Assembly (NCBI GenBank): GCA_040398465.1
Contig: JBBAUA010000041.1
Coordinates: 1 to 31,957 of the forward strand
Direction: 5' to 3'
Source of the DNA: UBA7672 sp040398465
Lineage (GTDB): Bacteria; Pseudomonadota; Alphaproteobacteria; Caulobacterales; Hyphomonadaceae
DNA length: 31,957 bases
Positions within the stretch are counted from its first letter, which is position 1, and every line of letters starts with the position of its first letter. The notes beneath the pieces were generated by a model, which did not search any database, had not been told where the DNA came from, and was given only the letters and a program-made list of their open reading frames with translations. Of this stretch, positions 22,072 to 29,264 are shown piece after piece. The translations under genes were made by a program, and so were the position numbers.

Positions 22072-23409
22072 ATGCTCACGATTGAACAGCTTCAGGCAAA
22101 GGTTGCTTCGCAGAAGACGGTCCTGCCCGCGCTCTATGGCGATGTCGATTTCGACATCAAGCCGGAGCGGTTTGCCGATGAGCCGGTGATCGAGGGGCAG
22201 CCGAAGGGCAAGCTCGACCATATGCGCGCGGAGGTGCTGGCCGACGCGACGAAGGTGGAGCGCATGCGCGCCTACACCATGCTGGGCGACACGGTGGCGG
22301 ATGCCTATGCGGCTCTGATGCCGACCTATGGATTCCGCGGCCTGACATCAATGCTGACGCAGGCATGCGATCACGGCATCGAGTCTGTTCCGGAGGCGCC
22401 GCTCGAACTGGTCAACTTCATCCGCGCCATGGAGGCGACGCCCGACTGGGTCGACATGAAGCTGGTGGAAGAAGGCGCGCGGCAGAGCCGCGAAGACGCC
22501 GCCAACTATTCGCCCTTCGTGATCCGCGGCGCGTTCATCGCGACCTTCATGAACAAGTACTCCGCCCTGCCGATGGCGCTGACCGGCACGCTGTCGCACG
22601 ACACGGCTGCGCGGCGCGTGAAGGACACGGCGAGCTTCTTCATCACTTCCACCCTGCCCGGCGCACTCGAGCGCTTCGGCCCCGGCTTCAAGTCCGCGGC
22701 GATGGTGCGACTGATGCATTCGATGGTCCGGTTCAACGCGCTGAGGCGCTCCAACGTGTGGGACGTGAAGACGTTCGGCATTCCGATTCCGCAGGTGGAC
22801 CAGATGCCGGCGGGCCTCATCGGCACATTCCTGCTGGCGTTCAAGATCACCGGACAAGGTCGCTTCGAGTACACCGAGGTGGAGCGGGCGCGTGTGGAGT
22901 TGTCGCGCTATCGCTGCTTCCTGCTTGGACTACCCGAAGAGCTTGCGCCGGCAACACCGCGCGAGATGGTCGACATGATGGTGCGGTACGACCAGACGCT
23001 GCGCAAAGGGTTCGACGATGCAACGTGCGGAGAGCTAACGCGCGCGACGCTGGCGGCATACCTGCCGGCGGACAAGTCACTCGGCAGCCGGATCTTCGAC
23101 AGGATCGAGCGGCGCTTCTCGAAGATCTTCTTCCTGCAGGCCTTCCTCAATGGAGATACGAACAAGGCCGAGGCGATGGGCGTGAAGATCACCGCCGCCG
23201 ACTGGGCGACGTTTTTCGCATGCGGCGCATTCATTGGCGTGCGGAAGGGGCTCTATGCGATCGCGTGCCGGCTGCCCGGCGTCGCGAAGGTTGCGGATCG
23301 CATGCTGGTGCGGAAGCTGGAGCGCATGCTGGCGAGTTATGGACACGCCGCGCATACGACGGACGCAGCGGCGTACCGCCCGGCTGCTGTGAGGCAGGCG
23401 GCGGAGTAG
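22072..23409 (+). CDS. MpaB/DUF2236-family oxygenase (latex-clearing-protein-like fold)
   Basis: A 445-residue protein of the MpaB/DUF2236 group, whose studied members include fungal MpaB and the b-type haem rubber oxygenase Lcp. The hallmark R-x-x-H-x-x-x-R is at 213-220 (RLMHSMVR), with His216 the probable haem ligand. It is followed by FNALRRSNVWDVKTFGIP and IPQVDQMPAGLIGTFLLAF. No signal peptide is visible, unlike secreted Lcp, so it is probably cytoplasmic or membrane-associated. The substrate is unknown; chain-cleaving oxidation of a hydrophobic compound is the family theme. The start at 22072 follows AGGGA. The stop lies 10 bases from that of the convergent hydrolase. Confidence 0.85.
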   Translation: MLTIEQLQAKVASQKTVLPALYGDVDFDIKPERFADEPVIEGQPKGKLDHMRAEVLADATKVERMRAYTMLGDTVADAYAALMPTYGFRGLTSMLTQACDHGIESVPEAPLELVNFIRAMEATPDWVDMKLVEEGARQSREDAANYSPFVIRGAFIATFMNKYSALPMALTGTLSHDTAARRVKDTASFFITSTLPGALERFGPGFKSAAMVRLMHSMVRFNALRRSNVWDVKTFGIPIPQVDQMPAGLIGTFLLAFKITGQGRFEYTEVERARVELSRYRCFLLGLPEELAPATPREMVDMMVRYDQTLRKGFDDATCGELTRATLAAYLPADKSLGSRIFDRIERRFSKIFFLQAFLNGDTNKAEAMGVKITAADWATFFACGAFIGVRKGLYAIACRLPGVAKVADRMLVRKLERMLASYGHAAHTTDAAAYRPAAVRQAAE

Positions 23410-23419
23410 GCGGGCTCTG

Positions 23420-24310
23420 TCAGCGCGGCGGAACAACAAGCCCCTTCAAAAACGCCGCATACATCCCATGCGCCTTGGCCGTGAGCTCCGGGCTGTATCT
23501 CACGCGCCAGTCCTGGGCCTCAATCTCGTCGAAGGCGTGCGTGGCGCCGTCGAAGAGTTCGACATTGATCGGCTCGCCGGGTGTCTTCATGGCCGCCAGC
23601 GTGCGCGCTACGTATCGACCGCCGACGACGGAGTCGCCTGTGCCAACGATTGCCTGGACCGGTACATCGATCCTCAGGCCACGGCTGGGCGCTAGCGCGC
23701 CAAAACCTTGCCAGGGGTAGAGGATGAAGGCGCCGACGAGGCCGTCGAGCGGTTCGTCGCGCAGGCCGGAGAGGCGTGTGACTTTCTCGGCTTCCGCGCC
23801 GGGCTGCAAGGCCATGGCATCGAGCACGGTCCAGCCGCCATGGCTCCAGCCGGCGGCGGCGATGCGGCTGGCGTCGGCCCAGCCTTGGGTGCGCACCCAT
23901 TCGAGCATCGCGTAGAGGTCGCCCGCGCGCTCGCGGCCCCAGAGCTGCAGGCCGGTGCAGACGGTGGCGTAGGCTTCGAACCTGTCGATACGGCGGTGGC
24001 CATAGCTGTCGACGACGAGCACGGCCCAGCCGGCGGCGCGCGCGGTATCGGCCCATCGCGCCTGCAGGTTCTTCATGCCGCCGCAGCCGTGAAACTGCAG
24101 CACGACGGGGAACGGTCCCTCGCCCTCCGGCATGTAGAGTTCGGAGCCAACGAGCAGCGCATCGATGCGTTGCTGCACGGTCTCCCTTGCGAAGGCTTGC
24201 GGTGCGAGCGCCATCAGCATTCCTGCCAGCGCGACCAGTCTCGCGACGACTCTGAACCTAGGTGGGCGGCGGGCAACCACCAAGCCCCGTTTTGCTGCAT
24301 CATGACCCAT
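23420..24310 (-). CDS. Dienelactone-hydrolase-family alpha/beta hydrolase
   Basis: A 296-residue alpha/beta hydrolase. Visible elements are the oxyanion-side loop QFHGCGGMKN, the nucleophile elbow GWSHGGW (Ser, not the Cys of true dienelactone hydrolase), the acid Asp in GTGDSVVGG and the base His in DGATHAFDE. A hydrophobic N-terminal segment (VARLVALAGMLMALAPQAFA) after a basic run suggests export. The start at 24310 overlaps the upstream DUF4105 gene by 11 bases, pointing to coupled translation. A longer reading from 24352 would run deep into that gene. The substrate is unknown; esterase-like activity is inferred. Confidence 0.82.
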   Translation of the reverse strand: MGHDAAKRGLVVARRPPRFRVVARLVALAGMLMALAPQAFARETVQQRIDALLVGSELYMPEGEGPFPVVLQFHGCGGMKNLQARWADTARAAGWAVLVVDSYGHRRIDRFEAYATVCTGLQLWGRERAGDLYAMLEWVRTQGWADASRIAAAGWSHGGWTVLDAMALQPGAEAEKVTRLSGLRDEPLDGLVGAFILYPWQGFGALAPSRGLRIDVPVQAIVGTGDSVVGGRYVARTLAAMKTPGEPINVELFDGATHAFDEIEAQDWRVRYSPELTAKAHGMYAAFLKGLVVPPR

Positions 24311-25148
24311 GACGCCGCCGCAACTCGGCGAGCAGCGCCTGGTCGAAGTCACGCGATGTCAGGTCGCTCCAGCTGGCGATCTCGCCTTTCAGCAGCGCGC
24401 TCTGCTTAGCAGACTCGAATGTCTCGCCGGGGATCAGATTGAGTTCGTAGAGGCGCTGGGGCGAATAGCCGGTGAGCACCCAAGAATAGTGCCAGCCTAG
24501 CCCTGCAACTTTAGCAAGCTCGTTTGTGCAGTTCGAGGTGATCGTGTTGTAGAAGCGCGCCTGCGTCGCGACATCGCGTGTGCCTTCGAGGAGCAGGCGG
24601 AGGAAGTTGCGCTTCTGGCTCTCGTCGAGCTGCAACGGATAGACGTAGACGTCCTTGTCCAGGAACGTCACGCGCCGGGTCAGCAGTTCGCGCGCAGTGG
24701 CCCAGATGTAGGACAATTCGTAGCGATTGAAGGCGCCAGCAACAGCGTCATAGGTCTCACCCTGCTCCAGCCTTGCTTCGACAGTAAGGCAGACAACGCG
24801 GTCGCCGCCGAACTCAAACAGGATGAGCGTGTGGGCTGCATACTCGCCGCCGGGCTGCGGTTCGACCACGAACCAGACATCGCGCAGATTATCGAATGTG
24901 TTGGCGAAGGTAGTTACGTCCCACTTGTCCGGTCCTGCGGACGTGTACGACCAGTCGGCCACGTGATCGAGTGCGAATGCGCCGGGCGAGAGCTGCACGT
25001 TTGGCATGTGCGCGAGATTGTCGACCCAATTGCGATCGAGCCGCGGCTCGGCGAGCAGGACCGGCGTCACCAGAATTGCGAGCAAAGCCGCGACGGCGAC
25101 ACCTGCGGTTCGCCATGGCCGTTTCCTGGTCCAGTCCCAGATGCGCAT
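24300..25148 (-). CDS. DUF4105 (Lnb N-terminal-like) membrane-anchored protein
   Basis: A 282-residue protein. After MRIWDWTRKRPWRT a single hydrophobic helix (residues 16-34) anchors it, leaving a periplasmic domain. That domain shows the DUF4105 pattern: AHMPNVQLSPGAFALDHV, HTLILFEFGGDRVVCLTVEAR, YELSYIWATARELLTRRV, and YNTITSNCTNELAK with its conserved Asn-Cys-Thr, then GYSPQRLYELNLI. The Cys, a preceding His and their spacing recall papain-like hydrolases, but activity of the family is not settled. The start at 25148 gives the anchor; upstream codons are Cys/His-rich and unconvincing. Its end overlaps the hydrolase gene by 11 bases. It is divergent from the SIMPL gene. Confidence 0.8.
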   Translation of the reverse strand: MRIWDWTRKRPWRTAGVAVAALLAILVTPVLLAEPRLDRNWVDNLAHMPNVQLSPGAFALDHVADWSYTSAGPDKWDVTTFANTFDNLRDVWFVVEPQPGGEYAAHTLILFEFGGDRVVCLTVEARLEQGETYDAVAGAFNRYELSYIWATARELLTRRVTFLDKDVYVYPLQLDESQKRNFLRLLLEGTRDVATQARFYNTITSNCTNELAKVAGLGWHYSWVLTGYSPQRLYELNLIPGETFESAKQSALLKGEIASWSDLTSRDFDQALLAELRRRHGS

Positions 25149-25191
25149 ATGACCCGTTTCCCTGAGGGGACAAAAGCATGTGTGCTGCCGC

Positions 25192-25248
25192 CTCGCAAAG
25201 GTTCGATTCCAGTTGCTGTGTGGCGCAGCGGCGCACAAGAGTTGCGAG
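25192..25248. promoter_or_regulatory. Inverted repeat in the DUF4105/SIMPL divergent gap
   Basis: CTCGCAA (25192-25198) and TTGCGAG (25242-25248) flank 43 bases, inside which TGTG-N2-GCGC and GCGC-ACA can also pair. This could be a pair of operator half-sites or a folded 5' untranslated region of the SIMPL gene. A purely accidental repeat is also possible. Confidence 0.3.
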
Positions 25249-25299
25249 GGCTCACACGTGGGGATGGCGCGCCCTGAAACGTGGATCAGGGAAATCGGT

Positions 25300-26181
25300 A
25301 TGAAGAGGAAGTTGTTGATCGCGGCGGCGGGATCCGTCGCGCTGATGGCGCCAGCCGCTGGCGCTCAGGACGCCGGGCAATATGTCCGCCCGTACTGGTG
25401 GGACAAGCCGGTGGTCGAGGGGCTGGGCCGTGCAGTCATCGAGGTGGCGCCCAACCGCGCGCGATTCGATCTCGCCTTCGTGGAAACGGATGCGAAGTCC
25501 GACGAGGCGATGAAGAAGGCGGTGCAGCGCTCAAAGATCGCCTATGATGCGATCAAGAAAGTCGCTGGCGACAAGGCGCGCGTGACAACCAGCGTGAATG
25601 TGAACGCCTACTACAAGCAATACCGCGACAAGGACGGCCTGGTTCAGACCAATCAGCGCGCCGATCAGGTGGAAGGCTACGAAGCGCGCGTGTCGATGAC
25701 CGTGCTGCTGACCGATCCCTCGCTGGCGGGACGTGCGCGGGCGGCGGCGCTGGCGCTTGGCCCGCAGGACATGAACCCGATCTATATCTACCTCGAACAG
25801 ACGACCGACATGCAGCGCCGGGCGCTCGATGAAGCTGCGAAGGATGCTCGGGCGCGCGCACAACTTGCAGCCACGGCCGCAGGCGCCCGCCTCGGCGATC
25901 TTCTCGTCGTTCAGGAAGGAAATGACAGCTGTATGGGCGGCTGGTCTAGCGGACAGGTGGCTCGCGTTCTTGGCGGCGACAACTACAGCTACAGCGCAAG
26001 CGCTCCGTATGCTCCCCCGCCGCCGCCCCCGCCGCCTCCGCCGCCGGTCGCTTCAGGCCAGGTCGGGCGGCAGCAGATCACGATCTCGGAGCGCGACCTT
26101 GCAGGGCTCGACCTGCCAAGCGATGCGAGTCCGCAGACGATGCAGGCAAGCGTCTGCATGATCTGGACGTTGGCGAAGTGA
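25300..26181 (+). CDS. SIMPL-domain (DUF541) periplasmic protein
   Basis: A 293-residue exported protein. The signal peptide MKRKLLIAAAGSVALMAPAAGA is cleaved before QDA. The SIMPL domain follows: GLGRAVIEVAPNRARFDLAFV, AMKKAVQRSKIAYDAIKK, ARVTTSVNVNAYYKQYRD, VEGYEARVSMTVLL and AAKDARARAQLAATAAGARLGDLL. Relatives form oligomeric periplasmic or surface assemblies with no known enzyme activity. Between the domain and the C-terminal strand (GRQQITISERDL) lies a run of 11 prolines. The start follows AGGGA by 7 bases. A lipoprotein gene starts inside its stop codon (GTGA overlap), so the two are translationally coupled. Confidence 0.85.
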   Translation: MKRKLLIAAAGSVALMAPAAGAQDAGQYVRPYWWDKPVVEGLGRAVIEVAPNRARFDLAFVETDAKSDEAMKKAVQRSKIAYDAIKKVAGDKARVTTSVNVNAYYKQYRDKDGLVQTNQRADQVEGYEARVSMTVLLTDPSLAGRARAAALALGPQDMNPIYIYLEQTTDMQRRALDEAAKDARARAQLAATAAGARLGDLLVVQEGNDSCMGGWSSGQVARVLGGDNYSYSASAPYAPPPPPPPPPPPVASGQVGRQQITISERDLAGLDLPSDASPQTMQASVCMIWTLAK

Positions 26182-26519
26182 TCGGAAGCCGCCAGCCCTT
26201 GCGCGCAATCGCTGGGCTGGCGGCATTCCTGGCTATTGGCCTGATGTCTGCCTGCTCGCTTGAACCGACCTTCCGGGACGGGCCTCAGCGCGAAAAGATT
26301 CCCTGCTACACCGAGGAGCCAGTCACCTATCTCCACATCGCGTTCGATGGCCACAGGGCAATCGTCGTCGATAAGGGCGAACAGATCACCTTGAACTTCG
26401 TGCCTTCCATTTGGCCACGGATGGAGGACGTTTACGAAGGTGAAGGCTACATCCTATCCATAGACCCAGAGGCCGGTATGCTTCGACCAGATGGCTCCGG
26501 TGTTGGACCGTGTCACTAG
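26178..26519 (+). CDS. Small putative lipoprotein coupled to the SIMPL gene
   Basis: A 113-residue protein starting at GTG (26178), which overlaps the SIMPL stop codon as GTGA. The signal MIGSRQPLRAIAGLAAFLAI leads to a lipobox LMSAC, with Cys26 as lipidation site. The mature part is short and beta-rich (TYLHIAFDGHRAIVVDKGE, QITLNFVPSIW) with two further Cys (IPCYTEE, GPCH) that may pair. No family recognised. The overlap implies the two proteins are made in step, so it may be an outer-membrane-anchored partner of the SIMPL protein. Confidence 0.6.
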   Translation: MIGSRQPLRAIAGLAAFLAIGLMSACSLEPTFRDGPQREKIPCYTEEPVTYLHIAFDGHRAIVVDKGEQITLNFVPSIWPRMEDVYEGEGYILSIDPEAGMLRPDGSGVGPCH

Positions 26520-26595
26520 CGAGGCGCCTTGACCTCGCCGCATTCTTCGATCAAACACCCGCGCCTCGGACCAACCTCTGCTTCGTGAGAGAGCC

Positions 26596-26673
26596 ATGAA
26601 ACGGCGCTACGAAAATCAGACCGCGATGACTGACCAGCTGGCGCTGGTCGATCGCATCTGCATGGAGGGATAG
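26596..26673 (+). CDS. Possible 25-residue leader peptide upstream of rtcB
   Basis: ATG at 26596 opens a 25-codon frame ending TAG at 26671-26673, preceded by GTGAGAGAG as a possible ribosome-binding site. The peptide reads MKRRYENQTAMTDQLALVDR plus ICMEG. It ends 30 bases before the terminator hairpin in front of rtcB, the place a leader peptide would occupy. Nothing in the peptide is homopolymeric, so classic amino-acid attenuation is not suggested. Chance is quite possible for so short a frame. Confidence 0.3.
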   Translation: MKRRYENQTAMTDQLALVDRICMEG

Positions 26674-26703
26674 GAGCCGAGCCGGCCTTGCCGGATCACA
26701 CCG

Positions 26704-26735
26704 AACCCTCCGCGCTTCTCGCCGGAGGGTTTTTT
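26704..26735 (+). terminator. Strong terminator in front of rtcB
   Basis: AACCCTCCG (26704-26712) pairs with CGGAGGGTT (26723-26731) around a 10-base loop, followed by an unbroken run of T to 26735. It lies 184 bases after the lipoprotein stop and 64 before rtcB. It may simply end the SIMPL-lipoprotein transcript, or act as an attenuator for rtcB. Confidence 0.82.
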
Positions 26736-26799
26736 GTTGTCCGCTCGGATGACAACCCGCCGGAGAGCGCGGAGGGTCTGCGAACAAGGAAACGCAGAC
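26736..26799 (+). promoter_or_regulatory. Folded 5' leader of rtcB with the ribosome-binding site in a hairpin loop
   Basis: Three elements follow the terminator. GTTGTC/GACAAC (26736-26741, 26751-26756) form a 6-bp hairpin. AGCGCGGAGGGT (26766-26777) is an exact 12-base complement of ACCCTCCGCGCT (26705-26716), the 5' arm and loop start of the terminator. GTCTGCG/CGCAGAC (26776-26782, 26793-26799) form a 7-bp hairpin whose loop presents AAGGA, immediately before the rtcB ATG. Competing folds could link termination or translation to a signal. Confidence 0.5.
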
Positions 26800-28011
26800 A
26801 TGAGCACGTTTGAAGTGTTCGAAACGGCGGCCGGTGGCCGCATCAAGGCCTGGGTGAAAGGCGTGCCCGTTGAGGACGCCGCCCGGGAACAGCTGGAAAA
26901 CGTGGCGGGATTGCCGTTCGTGCACTCCCACCTCGCCGTCATGCCTGACGTCCACTTCGGACGCGGGGCGACCGTTGGTTCGGTGATCCCGACCAAGGGC
27001 GCGATCATCCCGGCCGCCGTCGGCGTCGACATCGGCTGTGGGATGATGGCGGTGGAAACCACGCTGCGCGCAGAGCACCTGCCGGACTCGCTGGCGAAGC
27101 TGCGCTCGGAGATCGAGCGTAAGGCGCCGGCTGGATTCGGTCGAAACGGGGAATGGGGCATGATCCCGGACTCCGTGGCGTCGCGTCTGCGCAATTCCGA
27201 CCTGAACGAGCGGCTTGATCGCATCCGCGACAAGCACCGCAAGATTCCGAACCACAAGTTGGGCTCGCAGCTCGGCACGCTGGGCTCGGGCAACCACTTC
27301 ATCGAGGTCTGCATCGATGAGCGTGGCTTCGTGTGGGTAATGCTGCACTCGGGATCGCGCGGCACGGGCAACCAGATCGGGCAGTACTTCATCGAGCAGG
27401 CGCGTCGCATGCTCGAGACCCGTGTGCTCGGTTATCGTGTGCCGGATCAGGATCTCGCCTTCTTCGTCGAGGGCGAGACGATGTTCGACGACTACATCGA
27501 AGCGGTTGACTGGGCGCAGGACTACGCGCGCGCCAACCGCGAAGCGATGATGGAGCGGACGCTGCAGGCGATGCGCGAGCATCTGCCGAAGTTCAAGCTC
27601 GGCAAGCACGCGGTGAACTGCCACCACAACTATGTGGAGAAGGAACACCACTTCGGCGCCGACGTATGGGTTACCCGCAAGGGCGCCGTGCGCGCTGGCG
27701 ACGGAGAGCTTGGCATCATCCCGGGTTCGATGGGCGCGAAATCGTTCATCGTGCGCGGCAAAGGCAACCCGGACTCGTTCTGCTCGTGCTCGCACGGCGC
27801 AGGCCGCGCAATGTCACGCACCAAGGCGAAGGAGGCATTCACGCTGAAGGATCACCGCGAGGCGACCGAGGGCGTGGAGTGCCGGAAAGACCAGGGCGTG
27901 ATCGACGAAACGCCGATGGCCTACAAGGACATCGACGCCGTGATCGCGGCGCAGTCCGACCTGATCGAGGTGGTTCACACCTTGAAGCAGGTTGTGTGCG
28001 TGAAGGGTTGA
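26800..28011 (+). CDS. rtcB: RNA-splicing ligase RtcB
   Basis: A 403-residue GTP- and Mn-dependent RNA ligase that joins 2',3'-cyclic-phosphate (or 3'-phosphate) ends to 5'-OH ends in RNA repair. Metal ligands and active-site residues are all recognisable: Asp77 and Cys80 (VDIGCGM), Asn165-His166 (GSGNHFIEV), His183 (LHSGSRGTGNQ), His275/276 and 283/284 (NCHHNYVEKEHHFG), and the guanylylated His332 (CSCSHGAGRAMSR). Length is close to E. coli RtcB (408). No archease, RtcA or RtcR gene accompanies it, so regulation must differ from the enterobacterial RtcR system. The start at 26800 is set by AAGGA; an in-frame ATG at 26734 lies inside the terminator region and is unlikely. Confidence 0.95.
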   Translation: MSTFEVFETAAGGRIKAWVKGVPVEDAAREQLENVAGLPFVHSHLAVMPDVHFGRGATVGSVIPTKGAIIPAAVGVDIGCGMMAVETTLRAEHLPDSLAKLRSEIERKAPAGFGRNGEWGMIPDSVASRLRNSDLNERLDRIRDKHRKIPNHKLGSQLGTLGSGNHFIEVCIDERGFVWVMLHSGSRGTGNQIGQYFIEQARRMLETRVLGYRVPDQDLAFFVEGETMFDDYIEAVDWAQDYARANREAMMERTLQAMREHLPKFKLGKHAVNCHHNYVEKEHHFGADVWVTRKGAVRAGDGELGIIPGSMGAKSFIVRGKGNPDSFCSCSHGAGRAMSRTKAKEAFTLKDHREATEGVECRKDQGVIDETPMAYKDIDAVIAAQSDLIEVVHTLKQVVCVKG

Positions 28012-28017
28012 GGTAAG

Positions 28018-28049
28018 GCGCTGCGCGGCAAACAGCTGTCGCGCGGCGC
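28018..28049. terminator. GC-rich hairpin between rtcB and the convergent pseudogene
   Basis: GCGCTGCGCG (28018-28027) pairs with CGCGCGGCGC (28040-28049), ten pairs including one G-U, 6 bases past the rtcB stop. It lies between convergent genes and lacks a T-tract, so it could slow transcription on both strands but is not a clear intrinsic terminator. Confidence 0.4.
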
Positions 28050-28072
28050 TATCCGTCTGACCGGACTCAAGC

Positions 28073-28564
28073 CTACTGGTTCGCCCAGCGCGTGTTGGGA
28101 ACGACCGCCACGATGAACACCTTCGATTTGAATCGCCAAGCTTTCACGCGATAGCTGGAGACGCCATCGTGGGCGAAGTAGTCGCCCTGAACGTTCACCT
28201 TTGGAAACTTCGCGATGAAATAGGCAAGCGCCTGAGCTTCATCCGCAAACCTGATTTCGATCTCAGTCAGGCAGTCGCAAGCAGGACTGTTGAAGAAGTA
28301 TACAGTTTCGGTGAACGGGGCGCCGGCTACCCCGACGGTGAAGAAGTTGACGTCCCCGTTGGCGCGATGGTTCAGCTTTTTTGCAGCGAGAAGGTCGATG
28401 AAGCCCTATCTCGGAAACTCGAAACCAATCCCGGCGATCTCGGCCGGAAACAGCTCAGGGTAGGTATAGACATGCCCCGGCGTTTCAGGGGGCGTCTGAG
28501 CGCTGGCCAGCGGCGCTCCGAGCAGCACAGCCACACCCAGCAGTGCGAAAAGCAAGCGGCCCAT
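28073..28564 (-). pseudogene. Exported protein gene broken by one in-frame TAG
   Basis: From ATG 28564 the frame gives a signal peptide (MGRLLFALLGVAVLLGAPLASA), then QTPPETPGHVYTYPELFPAE and IAGIGFEFPR, then TAG at 28408-28406 (codon 53). The same frame continues without a break as GFIDLLAAKKLNHRANGD, VNFFTVGVAGAPFTETVYFF, NSPACDCLTEIEIRFADEA, and so on to TAG at 28075-28073. The second part is clearly coding in composition and amino-acid pattern. The intact product would have been a 163-residue periplasmic protein of no family I recognise. A single change explains the damage; recent pseudogenisation or a sequence error are the main readings. GGAGG lies 13 bases before the ATG. Confidence 0.7.
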
Positions 28565-28775
28565 GACGTTCGCTTCGCCTCCCCGCGTATGGTCCCTGTC
28601 GTCTGCTATACCGGCATGCCGACGGAAAATCACGCTGGCGGATCAGTTCGTGGTCAGGCGCTTGATTGGATCAATTCAGGTTGATGCTGCCATTCCCCGG
28701 TCGGGTTCTCGCGGTTCGGTCTTGGCAATCCTTGCCGAGTTGCGGCAGAGCTAGAGGCTTCGGATACGAGGATTC

Positions 28776-29264
28776 ATGCGCCAGTTGATCCTGCTTCGCC
28801 ACGCCAAGGCCACGCCCGGCTCCGACACCGGCGAGGACTTCGACCGTCCGCTGGCGCAGCGCGGGCGGGACGATGCGCCGGTGGTTGGACGGGCGCTGGC
28901 CGAGGCCGGTGCTGCGCCACAGATCGTGCTTGTGTCGGCGGCGCGGCGGACGCGGGAGACATGGGAGCTGGTGGCTCCATCATTCCAGATGGCGACGGTG
29001 CAGTTTGTTGAGAAGCTCTACCTGGCGCCCGGCGACGTGATTCTGCGCGAAGCGGAAGAGGCGGGCGTCGCGAACGTGATGGTGATTGCGCACAATCCAG
29101 GACTGCACGAGCTGGCGAGCCGGCTGGCGCACCGGATGAACGCGATTGAGTCGCGGGTGCGGGCTAAGTTTCCGACAGCGGCGGCCGCGTTCTTCACGCG
29201 CAAGGACGATGAGGCTTCCTGGAAGCTACGCGACTACATCACGCCGAAGGATGCGACGGATTAA
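28776..29264 (+). CDS. SixA-like histidine phosphatase
   Basis: A 162-residue histidine-phosphatase-superfamily protein. The catalytic His9 is in LLRHAKA and the second active-site His106 in IAHNPGL; Arg57-58 in SAARRTRETW complete the phosphate pocket. Size and the RHAKA/RHAKS start fit the SixA subgroup, whose E. coli member dephosphorylates phosphohistidine on a phosphotransfer protein. The target here is unknown; small-molecule phosphatase activity cannot be excluded. A short GAGG lies 4 bases before the ATG. Its TAA stop overlaps the stop of the convergent antiporter gene in TTAA. Confidence 0.9.
   Translation: MRQLILLRHAKATPGSDTGEDFDRPLAQRGRDDAPVVGRALAEAGAAPQIVLVSAARRTRETWELVAPSFQMATVQFVEKLYLAPGDVILREAEEAGVANVMVIAHNPGLHELASRLAHRMNAIESRVRAKFPTAAAAFFTRKDDEASWKLRDYITPKDATD

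Noticed and set aside
25199..25215. GGTTCGATTCC resembling a tRNA T-arm
   Set aside because: The flanks cannot form a 5-bp T-stem or an acceptor stem, and no anticodon arm is present upstream.
28169..28684. A 171-codon plus-strand frame downstream of rtcB
   Set aside because: It lies opposite the broken exported-protein gene, whose frame has a signal peptide and a coherent downstream sequence; the plus frame looks like its shadow.
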